Shown here in pieces: positions 8,459 through 16,361 of a DNA stretch of 64,000 nt. Source of the stretch: DASUPK01 sp963815045 (GTDB lineage: Bacteria > Actinomycetota > Thermoleophilia > Solirubrobacterales > 70-9); NCBI GenBank assembly GCA_963815045.1, contig CAWFET010000002.1:1054001-1118000 (forward strand), written 5' to 3'. Position numbers and translations under genes: made by a program. How positions within the stretch are numbered: the stretch's first letter is position 1; each line of letters begins with the position of its first letter. Under the pieces are notes generated by a model. It worked only from the letters and a program-made list of their open reading frames with translations, did not search any database and had not been told where the DNA came from.

Positions 8459-9193
8459 TCAGACCCTGAGGAGGTCCTTGAGCAGCCTCGCGTTGCGCAG
8501 CGCGTACCCCTCCCAGTCGTTGTTGAAGTACAGGTAGATCTCCGTGTCCCGCCGCCACTGGGAGATGCGGCGGGCCCAGGTCTCGATCTCCGACCGCGAG
8601 TAATTCCCGTGCCGTCCCCGGCTGCCGTGGTGGAGGCGGATGTAGGTCCAGTCGGTCGTGCGGACGTGCGGGGTGCTGACCCAGCGGGAGGACTCGTCCC
8701 CGATCACCAGCGCGGCGCCGTGCTTTCGCAGCAGGTCGTAGACCTCGTCGGTGAACCAGCTCTCGTGGCGGAACTCGAACGCATGACGGCCGCGGGGGAG
8801 GACGCGCAGCGCATTCGAGAGACGCTCGGTGTTCCGGTGGAAGTTCGCCGGGAACTGCCAGAGCACGGCCCCGAACTTCTCGCTCTCCATCAGGGCCCCG
8901 AGCGGCTCGTAGAAACGCTCGATGTAGGGGTCCAGCGTCTTCAGCCGCTTCACGTGGGTGAGGTAGCGGCTCGCCTTCACCGCGAAGGTGAATCCGGGAG
9001 GGCTCTGCTCCAGCCAGCCCTGGACGGCCGACGGCTTCGGCAGGCGGTAGAAGGTGTTGTTGATCTCCACCGTGTCGAAGTGCTCGGCGTAGTAGGGGAG
9101 CCACTGTCGCTGCGGGAGGCCCTTGGGATAGAGGCGCTCGCGCCAGTGCGGATAGACCCAGCCGGAGCAGCCGACGTGGACCGGCTTCATCAA
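8459..9193 (-). CDS. DUF72 (YecE-like) family protein
   Basis: DUF72/YecE family TIM-barrel-like protein, 244 residues, with VGCSGWVYPHWRE at the N-terminus, VEINNTFYRLP, FAVKASRYLTH, FEFRHESWF and YLYFNND near the end, all conserved positions of this family, whose biochemical function is unknown. Its ATG overlaps the stop of the SpoIIE-type phosphatase gene by 4 nt, so the two are co-translated. A second DUF72 paralog of 296 residues is encoded at 12135-13025. Confidence 0.88.
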   Translation of the reverse strand: MMKPVHVGCSGWVYPHWRERLYPKGLPQRQWLPYYAEHFDTVEINNTFYRLPKPSAVQGWLEQSPPGFTFAVKASRYLTHVKRLKTLDPYIERFYEPLGALMESEKFGAVLWQFPANFHRNTERLSNALRVLPRGRHAFEFRHESWFTDEVYDLLRKHGAALVIGDESSRWVSTPHVRTTDWTYIRLHHGSRGRHGNYSRSEIETWARRISQWRRDTEIYLYFNNDWEGYALRNARLLKDLLRV

Positions 9194-10824
9194 CCAGCGT
9201 CGTTGCGATGCAGCACCAGGACGGCGATGTCATCGCGCGGCTCGCCGCCGTGGCGCCTGATCGCGGCCTGCGAGAGCGCCTCCGCGATCTGATCGGCGTT
9301 TCTCCCGGCGGACTTGGCGAGCTCGTTCGAGAGCCAGTCCGGGTCGTCGCCGTCGCTGCGATCGCGGACGTCGAGCATCCCGTCCGTGTAGAGGACAAGC
9401 GAATCGCCCTTGGCGAGGGTCGCCTCCGTGTCGGCGATCACGGGGGAGGGGAGGGCTCCGAGGAGCGTCCCGGGCTCACCGACCGCGTCCACTGCCCCGT
9501 TCTTGCGGAGGATCAGCGGCAATGGATGCCCGCCGAGAGCGACGGTCACCTGTGCGGAGTCTCGTCCGTTCGAGGGCGCCTGGATCCGGGCCAGCGCGGC
9601 GGTGCAGAACTGGAGGTCCGCTGGCTCGGAGCTGATCGAGTCGTGGAGCGTGCGCAGAACCTGGCTCGGAGCGCTGTCCGGGGAGGACGCGGTGCGAACC
9701 GTGTACCGGGCCAGGGCGGTCAGCGAGGCCGCCTCCGGGCCCTTGCCGCAGACGTCCCCGATCACCGCGGTCCAGGAGCCCGACCCGCTGCGGAAGACGT
9801 CGTAGAAGTCGCCGCCCACCTCGTAGGCCTCGCCGGCGGCCAGGAAGCGTGAGGCCGCCTCGAAGCCGCTGATCTCGGGGAGGGAGCGCGGCAGCAGGCT
9901 GTGCTGGAGGACCGAGGCGATGTGGGCCTGCTGCTCGTGCAGCCGCGCGTTGTCGAGCGCCAGGGCGGCGCGGTCGGCCAGGCGTTTGGCGGTCCGCCGC
10001 GAGACGTCATCGAATGTCTTGGCCGGCCGGATGATCCAGAGGGTCAGTGCTCCGAGCACGGAGCCGCGAGCGCCGAGCGGAAGGACGATGCACGATTTGA
10101 AGCGGTGCCTTCGGAGCAGCTCCCGCTCGTTCTCCCGGGTCGTGATCCGGTCGATCTCCTTGTCGGAGAGCTCGTCGAGGTTCACGGGTTGCCCGGTGCG
10201 GATCACCTCGGCCACCGGATGTGGCCCGTGTGGGTCGATGGGAGCGTCGGCGCGCAGCCTCACGAAGATGTCGGCGACCTCGGTGTTCCGTCCCCTGGCG
10301 GCCATTCGCTGGATCGATCCGTCCGCCATCACGATGTCCACCATGGCGACGTCACCAAGCCCGCTGACCGCCAGTTCGGCGAGGTGCTCGGCGCGCTCCT
10401 TCTGATGGAGGGCGTCCTCCAGCAGCCCCCCTGCGTCCGCCAGCAGCTCCGATGCTGCCTGCTCGCGGTTCAGCCTGAGCCGCAGGCTCGCCACCCACAG
10501 CCCCGCCAGGGATCCGGCCAAGACGGTGGCGAGGGCAACGAGGCGCTGGCCGCCGTCGATGCCCTGGCCCCAGAGGATCGAGAGAAGGGCCAGGACGATG
10601 CAGAATGTCGCCACCACCGCGGTCTCGGGAAGCGACGCGCTCATCGCCGCGATTACGGGAGGAATGGCCAGCAGGCCGACGATGACCAGCTCGTTCCCCG
10701 CCACGCCATCCAGCACGGCGATCAAGCTGGCCAAAACCATTGCGATCAGCGCCGGACCCGAGATCTCCTGCAGGCCCGCGAGGGTCGGAGGTGGAGCAAC
10801 CAGCTCTCGATCCCTGACCGCCAT
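9190..10824 (-). CDS. Membrane-anchored GAF / SpoIIE-type PP2C serine phosphatase
   Basis: A 544-residue sensor phosphatase: about four membrane segments in residues 20-120, a short coiled region, a GAF-like domain (about 150-300) and a C-terminal PP2C_SIG/SpoIIE domain. Metal-binding signatures are VGGDFYDVF, IGDVCGKGPEAA, LVLYTDGMLD and DDIAVLVL. Such proteins (RsbU/SpoIIE) dephosphorylate anti-sigma-factor antagonists, releasing alternative sigma factors, or act on other STAS partners; none is encoded nearby. The gene starts in a 21-nt gap divergent from a DUF202 gene and has TACGAT (10832-10837) 7 nt before its start. Confidence 0.9.
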   Translation of the reverse strand: MAVRDRELVAPPPTLAGLQEISGPALIAMVLASLIAVLDGVAGNELVIVGLLAIPPVIAAMSASLPETAVVATFCIVLALLSILWGQGIDGGQRLVALATVLAGSLAGLWVASLRLRLNREQAASELLADAGGLLEDALHQKERAEHLAELAVSGLGDVAMVDIVMADGSIQRMAARGRNTEVADIFVRLRADAPIDPHGPHPVAEVIRTGQPVNLDELSDKEIDRITTRENERELLRRHRFKSCIVLPLGARGSVLGALTLWIIRPAKTFDDVSRRTAKRLADRAALALDNARLHEQQAHIASVLQHSLLPRSLPEISGFEAASRFLAAGEAYEVGGDFYDVFRSGSGSWTAVIGDVCGKGPEAASLTALARYTVRTASSPDSAPSQVLRTLHDSISSEPADLQFCTAALARIQAPSNGRDSAQVTVALGGHPLPLILRKNGAVDAVGEPGTLLGALPSPVIADTEATLAKGDSLVLYTDGMLDVRDRSDGDDPDWLSNELAKSAGRNADQIAEALSQAAIRRHGGEPRDDIAVLVLHRNDAG

Positions 10825-10831
10825 GTGTTTA

Positions 10832-10839
10832 ATCGTAAT
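10832..10839. promoter_or_regulatory. Overlapping divergent -10 boxes
   Basis: On the minus strand TACGAT (10832-10837) ends 7 nt before the phosphatase start. On the plus strand CGTAAT (10834-10839) ends 6 nt before GTG 10846 of the DUF202 gene. The whole intergenic region is 21-24 nt, so both promoters must share it. The minus box is the stronger match. Confidence 0.4.
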
Positions 10840-10845
10840 TCGGTT

Positions 10846-11223
10846 GTGATGGAAACAGAGGAATCCAAAGTCCCCAGCGAGGGCTGGGATGCGATCCGGC
10901 GCACCAGGCTCGCCGCTGAGCGCACGGAGCTCGCCTGGTGGCGCACTGCTCTCACCTCGATCGCCGTCGCCATCGCCGTCGGGCGCGTGGTGCCGGAGCT
11001 GAGCGGCACCAGCACCGAGTGGCCGTATCTGGTGGTCGGGGTCGGCTGGGCGCTCTATTCGGTCGCGCTGTTCGGGTACGGCTCGATCAGATCGCGGCGG
11101 GTCGAGGCGGCGCTGGACAGTGGGGAGATGATCCAGAGCTCCCGGGTCGAGACCCGGTGGCTGATGGGGGGAGGGGTGCTCCTCTGCCTCGCCACCGTCG
11201 GCCTGATCGCCGGCTCGGCCTGA
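10846..11223 (+). CDS. DUF202 membrane protein (YidH-like)
   Basis: Small integral membrane protein with three predicted transmembrane segments. The N-terminal RTRLAAERTELAWWRTALT is the DUF202 signature, followed by hydrophobic stretches around TSIAVAIAVG, YLVVGVGWALYSVALFG and MGGGVLLCLATVGLIAG. Function is unknown. GTG 10846 and ATG 10849 are adjacent in frame; either may be used. It is divergent from, and probably shares a promoter region with, the SpoIIE-type phosphatase gene. Confidence 0.85.
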   Translation: MMETEESKVPSEGWDAIRRTRLAAERTELAWWRTALTSIAVAIAVGRVVPELSGTSTEWPYLVVGVGWALYSVALFGYGSIRSRRVEAALDSGEMIQSSRVETRWLMGGGVLLCLATVGLIAGSA

Positions 11224-11293
11224 CGCTGACGCTCGCTCCTTAGTCGAGGTGCCGCCGGATAACCGCGTGCACCGTTATGTCAACTTGGAGGCC

Positions 11294-11746
11294 ATGGAGA
11301 TAGAGCTGAGAGATGCTCCGTCTGGCGACCCCGTGACCCTGCGCCTTGCCGAAGCGCTGCGAGACGAGGTCGAGGAGTGCGGAGCGTACAAGGCGCGGGC
11401 GACCGGACATGTCGCTGGCGGCGATCGACGCGGACAGCGACAGGCTGTGGCGTACATCGGCGAGGAGCCCGTGGGAATCGGCGCGCTGCGGTTGCTCGGT
11501 ACGGGGACGGCGGAGATCAAGCGAATGTACGTGGTCCCGGAGTACCGCGGCGCCGGCGTGGCCAGGCGGATCCTCGAGGAGCTCGAGCGGCGTGCCCGCG
11601 GACACGGTCAGCGCGCGATCCGCCTGGACACGAACTCACGGCTGGTCGAGGCGAACGGGATGTACCTGGCCGCCGGTTTCCGCCGGATCGGCGACTACAA
11701 CTCGAATCCACGCTCCGATCGCTGGTACGAGAAGTCCCTCGCCTGA
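11294..11746 (+). CDS. GNAT family N-acetyltransferase
   Basis: GNAT-fold acetyltransferase of about 150 residues. The acetyl-CoA binding motif appears as MYVVPEYRGAGVARRILEELE (Q/RxxGxG/A loop), preceded by the beta-4 strand GTAEIKR and followed by RLDTNSRLVEANGMYLAAGF. This arrangement is common in small GNATs acting on amino acids, antibiotics or protein N-termini; the substrate cannot be assigned. Several in-frame starts exist (GTG 11249, GTG 11267, TTG 11285, ATG 11294); ATG 11294 matches the usual beginning of the domain, but the GGAGG just before it is too close to be ideal. Confidence 0.85.
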   Translation: MEIELRDAPSGDPVTLRLAEALRDEVEECGAYKARATGHVAGGDRRGQRQAVAYIGEEPVGIGALRLLGTGTAEIKRMYVVPEYRGAGVARRILEELERRARGHGQRAIRLDTNSRLVEANGMYLAAGFRRIGDYNSNPRSDRWYEKSLA

Positions 11747-11823
11747 GTTTCCATAACTCATCTTCCCGTGCATTCCCTACGCACGGCTCTGGGGACATCC
11801 GGGCCACGCGGTGGAATCGAGGC

Positions 11824-12114
11824 ATGAGGCAGGACCCGGCGCATCTGCCCTGGCGCACACTCTCGGCGATGGTCACCGCCGGTGCCACATGCGTCGCCTG
11901 CGGGTCGCGTGAAGACCTGGTGGCACACCACAGGATGCCCCGGCGCTACGGAGGGCTCGACGTGCTGGAGAACCTCGAGCCCGTCTGCCGCAGCTGCCAT
12001 CCCTCGGTGGAGCAGGAGGCGATTGCGCGCGCGAAGCTCGCCTGGGAGCGGCCGGAGTGGCCCGAGCGACCGCGCCGCAGGCCGAGAAGACCTCGGCTGA
12101 TCCCTCCTTACTGA
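11824..12114 (+). CDS. Small HNH endonuclease-like protein
   Basis: A 96-residue protein built around an HNH/zinc-finger module: C23 and C26 (CVAC), the HH pair H35-H36 (LVAHHRMPR), N50 and N-terminal side L..ENLEPVC, then C55, C58 and H59 (CRSCHP). This is the compact HNH fold of McrA-like nucleases. The C-terminus is very rich in proline and arginine. The frame is open upstream, but ATG 11824 places the domain correctly. It stands alone between a GNAT gene and a DUF72 gene with no methylase or mobile element nearby, so restriction or homing roles are unsupported. Confidence 0.75.
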   Translation: MRQDPAHLPWRTLSAMVTAGATCVACGSREDLVAHHRMPRRYGGLDVLENLEPVCRSCHPSVEQEAIARAKLAWERPEWPERPRRRPRRPRLIPPY

Positions 12115-12134
12115 TCTGACGCGATAGTTAGCGC

Positions 12135-13025
12135 GTGACGATCATCGTCGGCACGTCGAGCTGGTCCGACCCCGGTTTCGTCGAGCACTGGTATCCGAAG
12201 GGCCTCGCCGCCTCCGGGCGGCTCACCTTCTACGCCGAGCGCTTCGAGGCGGTGGAGCTCAACTCGAGCTTCTACGCGATCCCGTCGATCAAGACGGTCG
12301 AGGGCTGGGTCCAGCGGACGCCGGAGGGCTTTCGGTTCGACGTCAAGCTCCACAGGCTCCTCTCCCACCACGCCGCGCAGCTGCGGGAGCTGCCGCCCGA
12401 CCTGCGGGGCGAGGCCGAGACGAATGAGCGCGGCCGGGTGATCCTCGATCCGGCGATCCTCGAAGAGATGGTCCGCCGGACCGCGGAGGCGATGGAGCCC
12501 CTGGCGAAGGCCGGCAAGCTCGGCTCGTACCTCCTCCAGCTCACCCCCGCCTTCGACCCTCGCGATCACCACCTGGACGAGCTCACCCCGGTGATCGACG
12601 GCCTCGCCCCCACCCCGGTCGCGGTCGAGTTTCGGCGCCGGAGCTGGGCGTCCGAGAAACGGCTCGAGCAGGTGCTTGACTGGCTCTCGGCGCACGACGG
12701 GGTGTTCGTCTGCGTGGATACCCCGCCCGGTGACCACGTGCCGATCTTTCCGCCGATCGATGCCGTCACCCGGGACTCGCTCGCCTACATGCGCTGCCAC
12801 GGCCGCAACACCGAGGGCTATCTGCACGGGCGCAGCGTCGCGGAGCGCTTCGACTACGACTACTCGAACGACGAGCTCGAGGAGATCGCCGGCCGGGCGA
12901 CCGCGCTCGATTCAGAGGCCGAGCAGGTGCATGTGATGTTCAACAACAACGCCCGTGAGCTGGCGCCGAAGGCGGCTCGAGCTCTGCGCGGAATCCTCGG
13001 TCAGGACCCCGGTCCCGAGCCGTAG
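12135..13025 (+). CDS. DUF72 (YecE-like) family protein, second copy
   Basis: A second DUF72/YecE protein, 296 residues from GTG 12135, carrying VGTSSWSDPGFVEHWYPKGL, VELNSSFYAIP, FDVKLHRLLSHH, VEFRRRSW and VMFNNNARELAPKAA. It is about 50 residues longer than the copy at 8459-9193 and clearly diverged, so this is an old duplication rather than a recent one. The start codon is preceded by GATAGT (12123-12128) with a 6-nt gap, compatible with leaderless expression. Function unknown. Confidence 0.88.
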   Translation: MTIIVGTSSWSDPGFVEHWYPKGLAASGRLTFYAERFEAVELNSSFYAIPSIKTVEGWVQRTPEGFRFDVKLHRLLSHHAAQLRELPPDLRGEAETNERGRVILDPAILEEMVRRTAEAMEPLAKAGKLGSYLLQLTPAFDPRDHHLDELTPVIDGLAPTPVAVEFRRRSWASEKRLEQVLDWLSAHDGVFVCVDTPPGDHVPIFPPIDAVTRDSLAYMRCHGRNTEGYLHGRSVAERFDYDYSNDELEEIAGRATALDSEAEQVHVMFNNNARELAPKAARALRGILGQDPGPEP

Positions 13026-13074
13026 GCCGGTCTTGTTTACTCGCCGAGCGGCACCGTCCCAACAAGAGGGGCCG

Positions 13075-13124
13075 AAAAAGAGACCGGCGAGGCGACCCCA
13101 GGGGGATGAAGGCCGCCTCGCCGG
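13075..13124 (-). terminator. Rho-independent terminator on the minus strand
   Basis: A perfect 11-bp stem (13084-13094 pairing with 13114-13124) with a 19-nt loop is followed on the minus strand by TCTCTTTTT (13083-13075). No annotated minus-strand gene ends here, so it most likely terminates a non-coding transcript coming from 13125-13317. Confidence 0.7.
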
Positions 13125-13317
13125 GTTGGCCAACGCGCTGGACGTCTTGAAACGGGTGCCGTTGGCCGGGGGATCCGGATGCAGCCCGAACCCTAAGGGC
13201 GCCCGTACCCCTCAACATCAGGGCAGAGCCGCAGATTCACTCAGTACAAATCACGGTGGTTTCATCGGACATCAGGGCTCCCCTCCACCGGGCGGGACGT
13301 CCGCCAGAATCCCTCTC
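13084..13317 (-). ncRNA. Candidate structured small RNA, unassigned family
   Basis: The 292-nt gap between the DUF72 gene and ccdA holds no ORF but several inverted repeats. Read on the minus strand, a stem of at least 8 bp (13128-13135 with 13160-13167) lies just before the terminator, and a GC-rich segment around 13170-13215 can also pair. I looked for signatures of SRP RNA, tmRNA and RNase P RNA and saw none; 6S RNA cannot be judged by eye. The 5' end and promoter are unknown, so the upper limit given is simply the gap edge. A plus-strand leader for ccdA is the alternative. Confidence 0.4.
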
Positions 13318-14064
13318 ATGACCAACGACCCCACGGCGCTTCCCGGCGTCCTCACTGCCCTCGCTGCGGGGATCGTCTCGTTCCTCTCGCCGTGCGTGCT
13401 GCCACTGGTGCCCGGGTACCTGTCGGCGGTGACGGGGGTGGCCGCCGCCGATCTCGAGACGGCCGGTTGGCGGCGGGTGATCGTCCCCAGCCTCCTCTTC
13501 GTCGCGAGCTTCTCGGCGATCTTCATCCTGCTCGGTCTCGGAGCGACGTCGATCGGAAGCGCGCTGCAGGAACACCAGATCCTGCTCGACAAGATCGCGG
13601 CCTGGGTGATCATCGCCATGGGCGTCTTCTTCATCAGCGCCCTCTTCCTCCCGCAGCTCAACCGGGAGTGGCACGTCGAGGGCCTTCTGGAGCGAGCCGG
13701 CACCGGCGGGCCCGTGGTCGCCGGCCTCGCCTTCGGCCTCGCGTGGACGCCCTGCATCGGCCCCACCCTCGCGGCGATCCTGAGCGCGGCGGCGGTTTCC
13801 GGTTCGGCGCTGCACGGCGGCCTGCTGCTCGCGGTCTATTCGGCCGGCCTGGCGATTCCCTTCCTGCTCACCTCGGTTGCGTTCACTCGGATGACGACCG
13901 CGTTCGCCGTCGTCAAGCGGCACTACCCCCTGATCATGGCGATCGGCGGAGTGATCCTGATCGCCTTCGGTGTCGCGATCCTCACCGGCTGGTTCGACAC
14001 CTTCAATCGCTGGGCGCAGGACCTGCTCAACAGTCTCGGCATCAACTGGTCCTCGGAGGTCTAG
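13318..14064 (+). CDS. ccdA: Cytochrome c biogenesis / thiol-disulfide transporter CcdA
   Basis: CcdA/DsbD-beta family membrane protein, 248 residues, with six predicted membrane segments in two pseudo-symmetric halves. The two redox cysteines are in FLSPCVLPLVPGYLS near the N-terminus and AWTPCIGPTLAAIL in the middle. It moves electrons from cytoplasmic thioredoxin across the membrane to exported thiol proteins, usually for cytochrome c maturation. No ResA/ResB/ResC is adjacent. The frame is open far upstream, but ATG 13318 gives the family N-terminus and is preceded by CAGAAT with a 7-nt gap. Confidence 0.93.
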   Translation: MTNDPTALPGVLTALAAGIVSFLSPCVLPLVPGYLSAVTGVAAADLETAGWRRVIVPSLLFVASFSAIFILLGLGATSIGSALQEHQILLDKIAAWVIIAMGVFFISALFLPQLNREWHVEGLLERAGTGGPVVAGLAFGLAWTPCIGPTLAAILSAAAVSGSALHGGLLLAVYSAGLAIPFLLTSVAFTRMTTAFAVVKRHYPLIMAIGGVILIAFGVAILTGWFDTFNRWAQDLLNSLGINWSSEV

Positions 14065-14132
14065 CGTCGAAAAGAAATCCCGAGTCGGAGAGGCCTCGTA
14101 GTCAGCACGTAAACCCAAGGATGGAGTGAACG

Positions 14133-14939
14133 ATGAATGCGAACAAGGCACTGTGGGAGAAGGGCGACTTCACGCGCATCGCGGAGACGATGCGAGAGAG
14201 CGGCGAAGAGGTCGTGGAGAAGCTCGGCGTCACCGACGGATTGCAGGTGCTCGATCTGGGCTGCGGTGACGGAACCACCGCGGTCCCCGAGGCCCAGCGA
14301 GGCGCCGAGGTGCTGGGCGTCGACATCTCGAGCAACCTGGTCGCGGCCGGCAACGCGCGGGCGAACGAGCTCGGCCTCACCAACATCCGGTTCCAGGAGG
14401 GCGACGCGACCGACCTGAGCGACCTCAACGACGAGAGCTTCGACCTGGTCGTGAGCATCTTCGGCGCGATGTTCGCTCCCAAGCCGTTCGACGTCGCCAA
14501 GGAGATGGTCCGGGTCACCAAGCCCGGCGGGCGCATCGTGATGGGCAACTGGATCCCGAACGACCCCACTCTGGTCGCGCAGATCCTCAAGATCAGCGCC
14601 GCCTACTCCCCACCGCCCCCGGAGGGCTTCGTCAGCCCGGTGACCTGGGGAGTCGAGGAGAACGTCGTCGAGCGGTTCACCGAGGCCGGGGTCCCCGAGG
14701 ACAGGATCTCGTTCGAGCGGGACACCTACACCTTCAACTTCGACGGCACCCCCGCGGAGCTGGTGGCGATCTTCAGGGACTACTACGGGCCGACCATGAA
14801 CGCGTTCGCCGCGGCGGCCGAGCACGGCCGCCAGGACGACCTGCAGCGCGACCTCGAGGACCTGTTCGGCGAGCAGAACACCAGCGAGGACGGAACCTCG
14901 ATCCCCGCGACCTTCCTGCGGGTGACCGTCGAGCGGTAG
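14133..14939 (+). CDS. Class I SAM-dependent methyltransferase
   Basis: A 268-residue methyltransferase with LDLGCGDGTTAVPEA as motif I, VLGVDISSNLV at the ribose-binding position, FQEGDATDL, and VTKPGGRIVMGNW. The C-terminal half contains FNFDGTPAELVAIFRDYYGPTMNAF, common in actinobacterial UbiE/Methyltransf_25-like proteins of unknown substrate. A Shine-Dalgarno-like GGAG lies about 7 nt before ATG 14133, in contrast with the many leaderless genes around it. The gene stands alone between ccdA and the monooxygenase gene. Confidence 0.85.
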   Translation: MNANKALWEKGDFTRIAETMRESGEEVVEKLGVTDGLQVLDLGCGDGTTAVPEAQRGAEVLGVDISSNLVAAGNARANELGLTNIRFQEGDATDLSDLNDESFDLVVSIFGAMFAPKPFDVAKEMVRVTKPGGRIVMGNWIPNDPTLVAQILKISAAYSPPPPEGFVSPVTWGVEENVVERFTEAGVPEDRISFERDTYTFNFDGTPAELVAIFRDYYGPTMNAFAAAAEHGRQDDLQRDLEDLFGEQNTSEDGTSIPATFLRVTVER

Positions 14940-14984
14940 CTCCTGGCCAGCCAGCCAGTTATCCCTAGACTCCGTCGGGCCTCG

Positions 14985-16361
14985 ATGTCCGCCAAGCCAA
15001 CCACCTGCGTAATCGGAGCCGGGATCAGCGGGCTGACCACCGGCAAGTCGTTCGGTGATTGGGACCTGCCCTACACCTGCTTCGAGGCCAGCGACGACAT
15101 CGGGGGGAACTGGTACTTCGGCAATCCAAACGGCCGCTCATCGGCCTACCAGTCGCTCCACATCGACACCTCCCGCGACGGTGTCTCGTTCCGGGACATG
15201 CCGATGGGGCCCGACGAGTATCCGGACTACCCCCACCACTCCCAGATCCTCGAGTACCTGCACCGGTACGCGGACGCCTTCTCGCTCCGCGACCGGATCC
15301 GCTTCGAGACGCCGGTCGAGCGCGTCGAGCGGAAGCCCTCCGGCGGCTGGGCGGTCACCCCTGCGGACGGGCCGACCGAGGAGTTCGACTTCCTGGTGGT
15401 GGGCAACGGCCACCACTGGGACCCGCGCTATCCGGATTTCCCCGGGAGCTTCGACGGGGAGACGATCCACTCGCACCACTACATCGGTCCGCAGGAGCCG
15501 CTCGACCTGATGGGGAAGCGCGTCCTGGTGGTCGGCATCGGGAACAGCGCCGTGGACATCGTCTCGGAGCTGTCCCGGAAGGGCGTCGCCGAGAAGGTCT
15601 TCCTCTCCACCCGCAGCGGCGCCTGGGTGATGCCCAAGTACTTCATGGGCCGCCCGATGGACACGATTGTCAAGGTGAACCCGCGCCTGCCGCTGAGGCT
15701 GCAGCGCCGGATGGCCCGGATCGTGCCGCGGCTCGCCTCCGGGCGCATGGAGGACTTCGGGCTCCCCCACCCCAACCACAACTTCCTCGAGGCCCATCCG
15801 ACCGTCTCCAGCGAGCTGCTCCTGCGGCTCGGCTCCGGCGACGCGGTGGCGAAGCCCAACGTCGAGAGGCTCGACGGAGGGAAGGTCGTCTTCGAGGACG
15901 GCTCGGTCGAGGAGATCGACGTGATCATCTGGGCGACGGGCTACAGGATCACCTTCCCGTTCTTCGACGAGGACTTTCTCTCAGCCCCGGAAAACCGCTT
16001 CCCCCTCTACAAGCGGGTCTTCAAGCCGGGGATCGACGACCTCGCCTTCGTCGGCTTCGCCCAGACGATCCCGACGCTCTTCCCGTTCATCGAGCTCCAG
16101 TCGAAGCTGGTCGCACGGTATGCCGGCGGCGACTACGCCCTCCCGCCCATCTCCGAGATGGAGGAGACGATCCGCCGCGACCAGCAGATCCATTCCGGCG
16201 GTTACACGGACCGCCCCCGCCACACGATGCAGATCGAGTGGTACACGTACGAGCACGACCTCTGGACGCGCGAGATCCCGGCCGGGCGCAAGCGCGCCGA
16301 GCAGGGATTGGGCCCGAAGCTGGCCGGCCGCGTCCTGACGGCGGAGGCCGCAGCTGCCTGA
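14985..16361 (+). CDS. Flavin-containing monooxygenase (FMO/BVMO family)
   Basis: A 458-residue class B flavoprotein monooxygenase. The FAD-binding motif GAGISG (11-16), the NADPH-binding motif GIGNSA (near 183) and the family fingerprint F-x-G-x3-H-x3-Y (FDGETIHSHHY) between them are intact, as is the ATG (IWATGYR) motif later. It would use NADPH and O2 to oxygenate a soft nucleophile (amine, sulfide) or a ketone; the fingerprint ending in Y rather than W favours FMO over a type I Baeyer-Villiger enzyme. Its stop codon lies inside the start of the next gene, an alpha/beta hydrolase, so the two are coupled. Confidence 0.92.
   Translation: MSAKPTTCVIGAGISGLTTGKSFGDWDLPYTCFEASDDIGGNWYFGNPNGRSSAYQSLHIDTSRDGVSFRDMPMGPDEYPDYPHHSQILEYLHRYADAFSLRDRIRFETPVERVERKPSGGWAVTPADGPTEEFDFLVVGNGHHWDPRYPDFPGSFDGETIHSHHYIGPQEPLDLMGKRVLVVGIGNSAVDIVSELSRKGVAEKVFLSTRSGAWVMPKYFMGRPMDTIVKVNPRLPLRLQRRMARIVPRLASGRMEDFGLPHPNHNFLEAHPTVSSELLLRLGSGDAVAKPNVERLDGGKVVFEDGSVEEIDVIIWATGYRITFPFFDEDFLSAPENRFPLYKRVFKPGIDDLAFVGFAQTIPTLFPFIELQSKLVARYAGGDYALPPISEMEETIRRDQQIHSGGYTDRPRHTMQIEWYTYEHDLWTREIPAGRKRAEQGLGPKLAGRVLTAEAAAA

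Noticed and set aside
11824..12114. The HNH protein as part of a restriction or homing system
   Set aside because: There is no methylase, intron or phage gene next to it.
13026..13317. tmRNA, SRP RNA or RNase P RNA in the gap before ccdA
   Set aside because: None of their invariant sequences is present; CCGGATGCAGCCC only superficially resembles the SRP tip loop.
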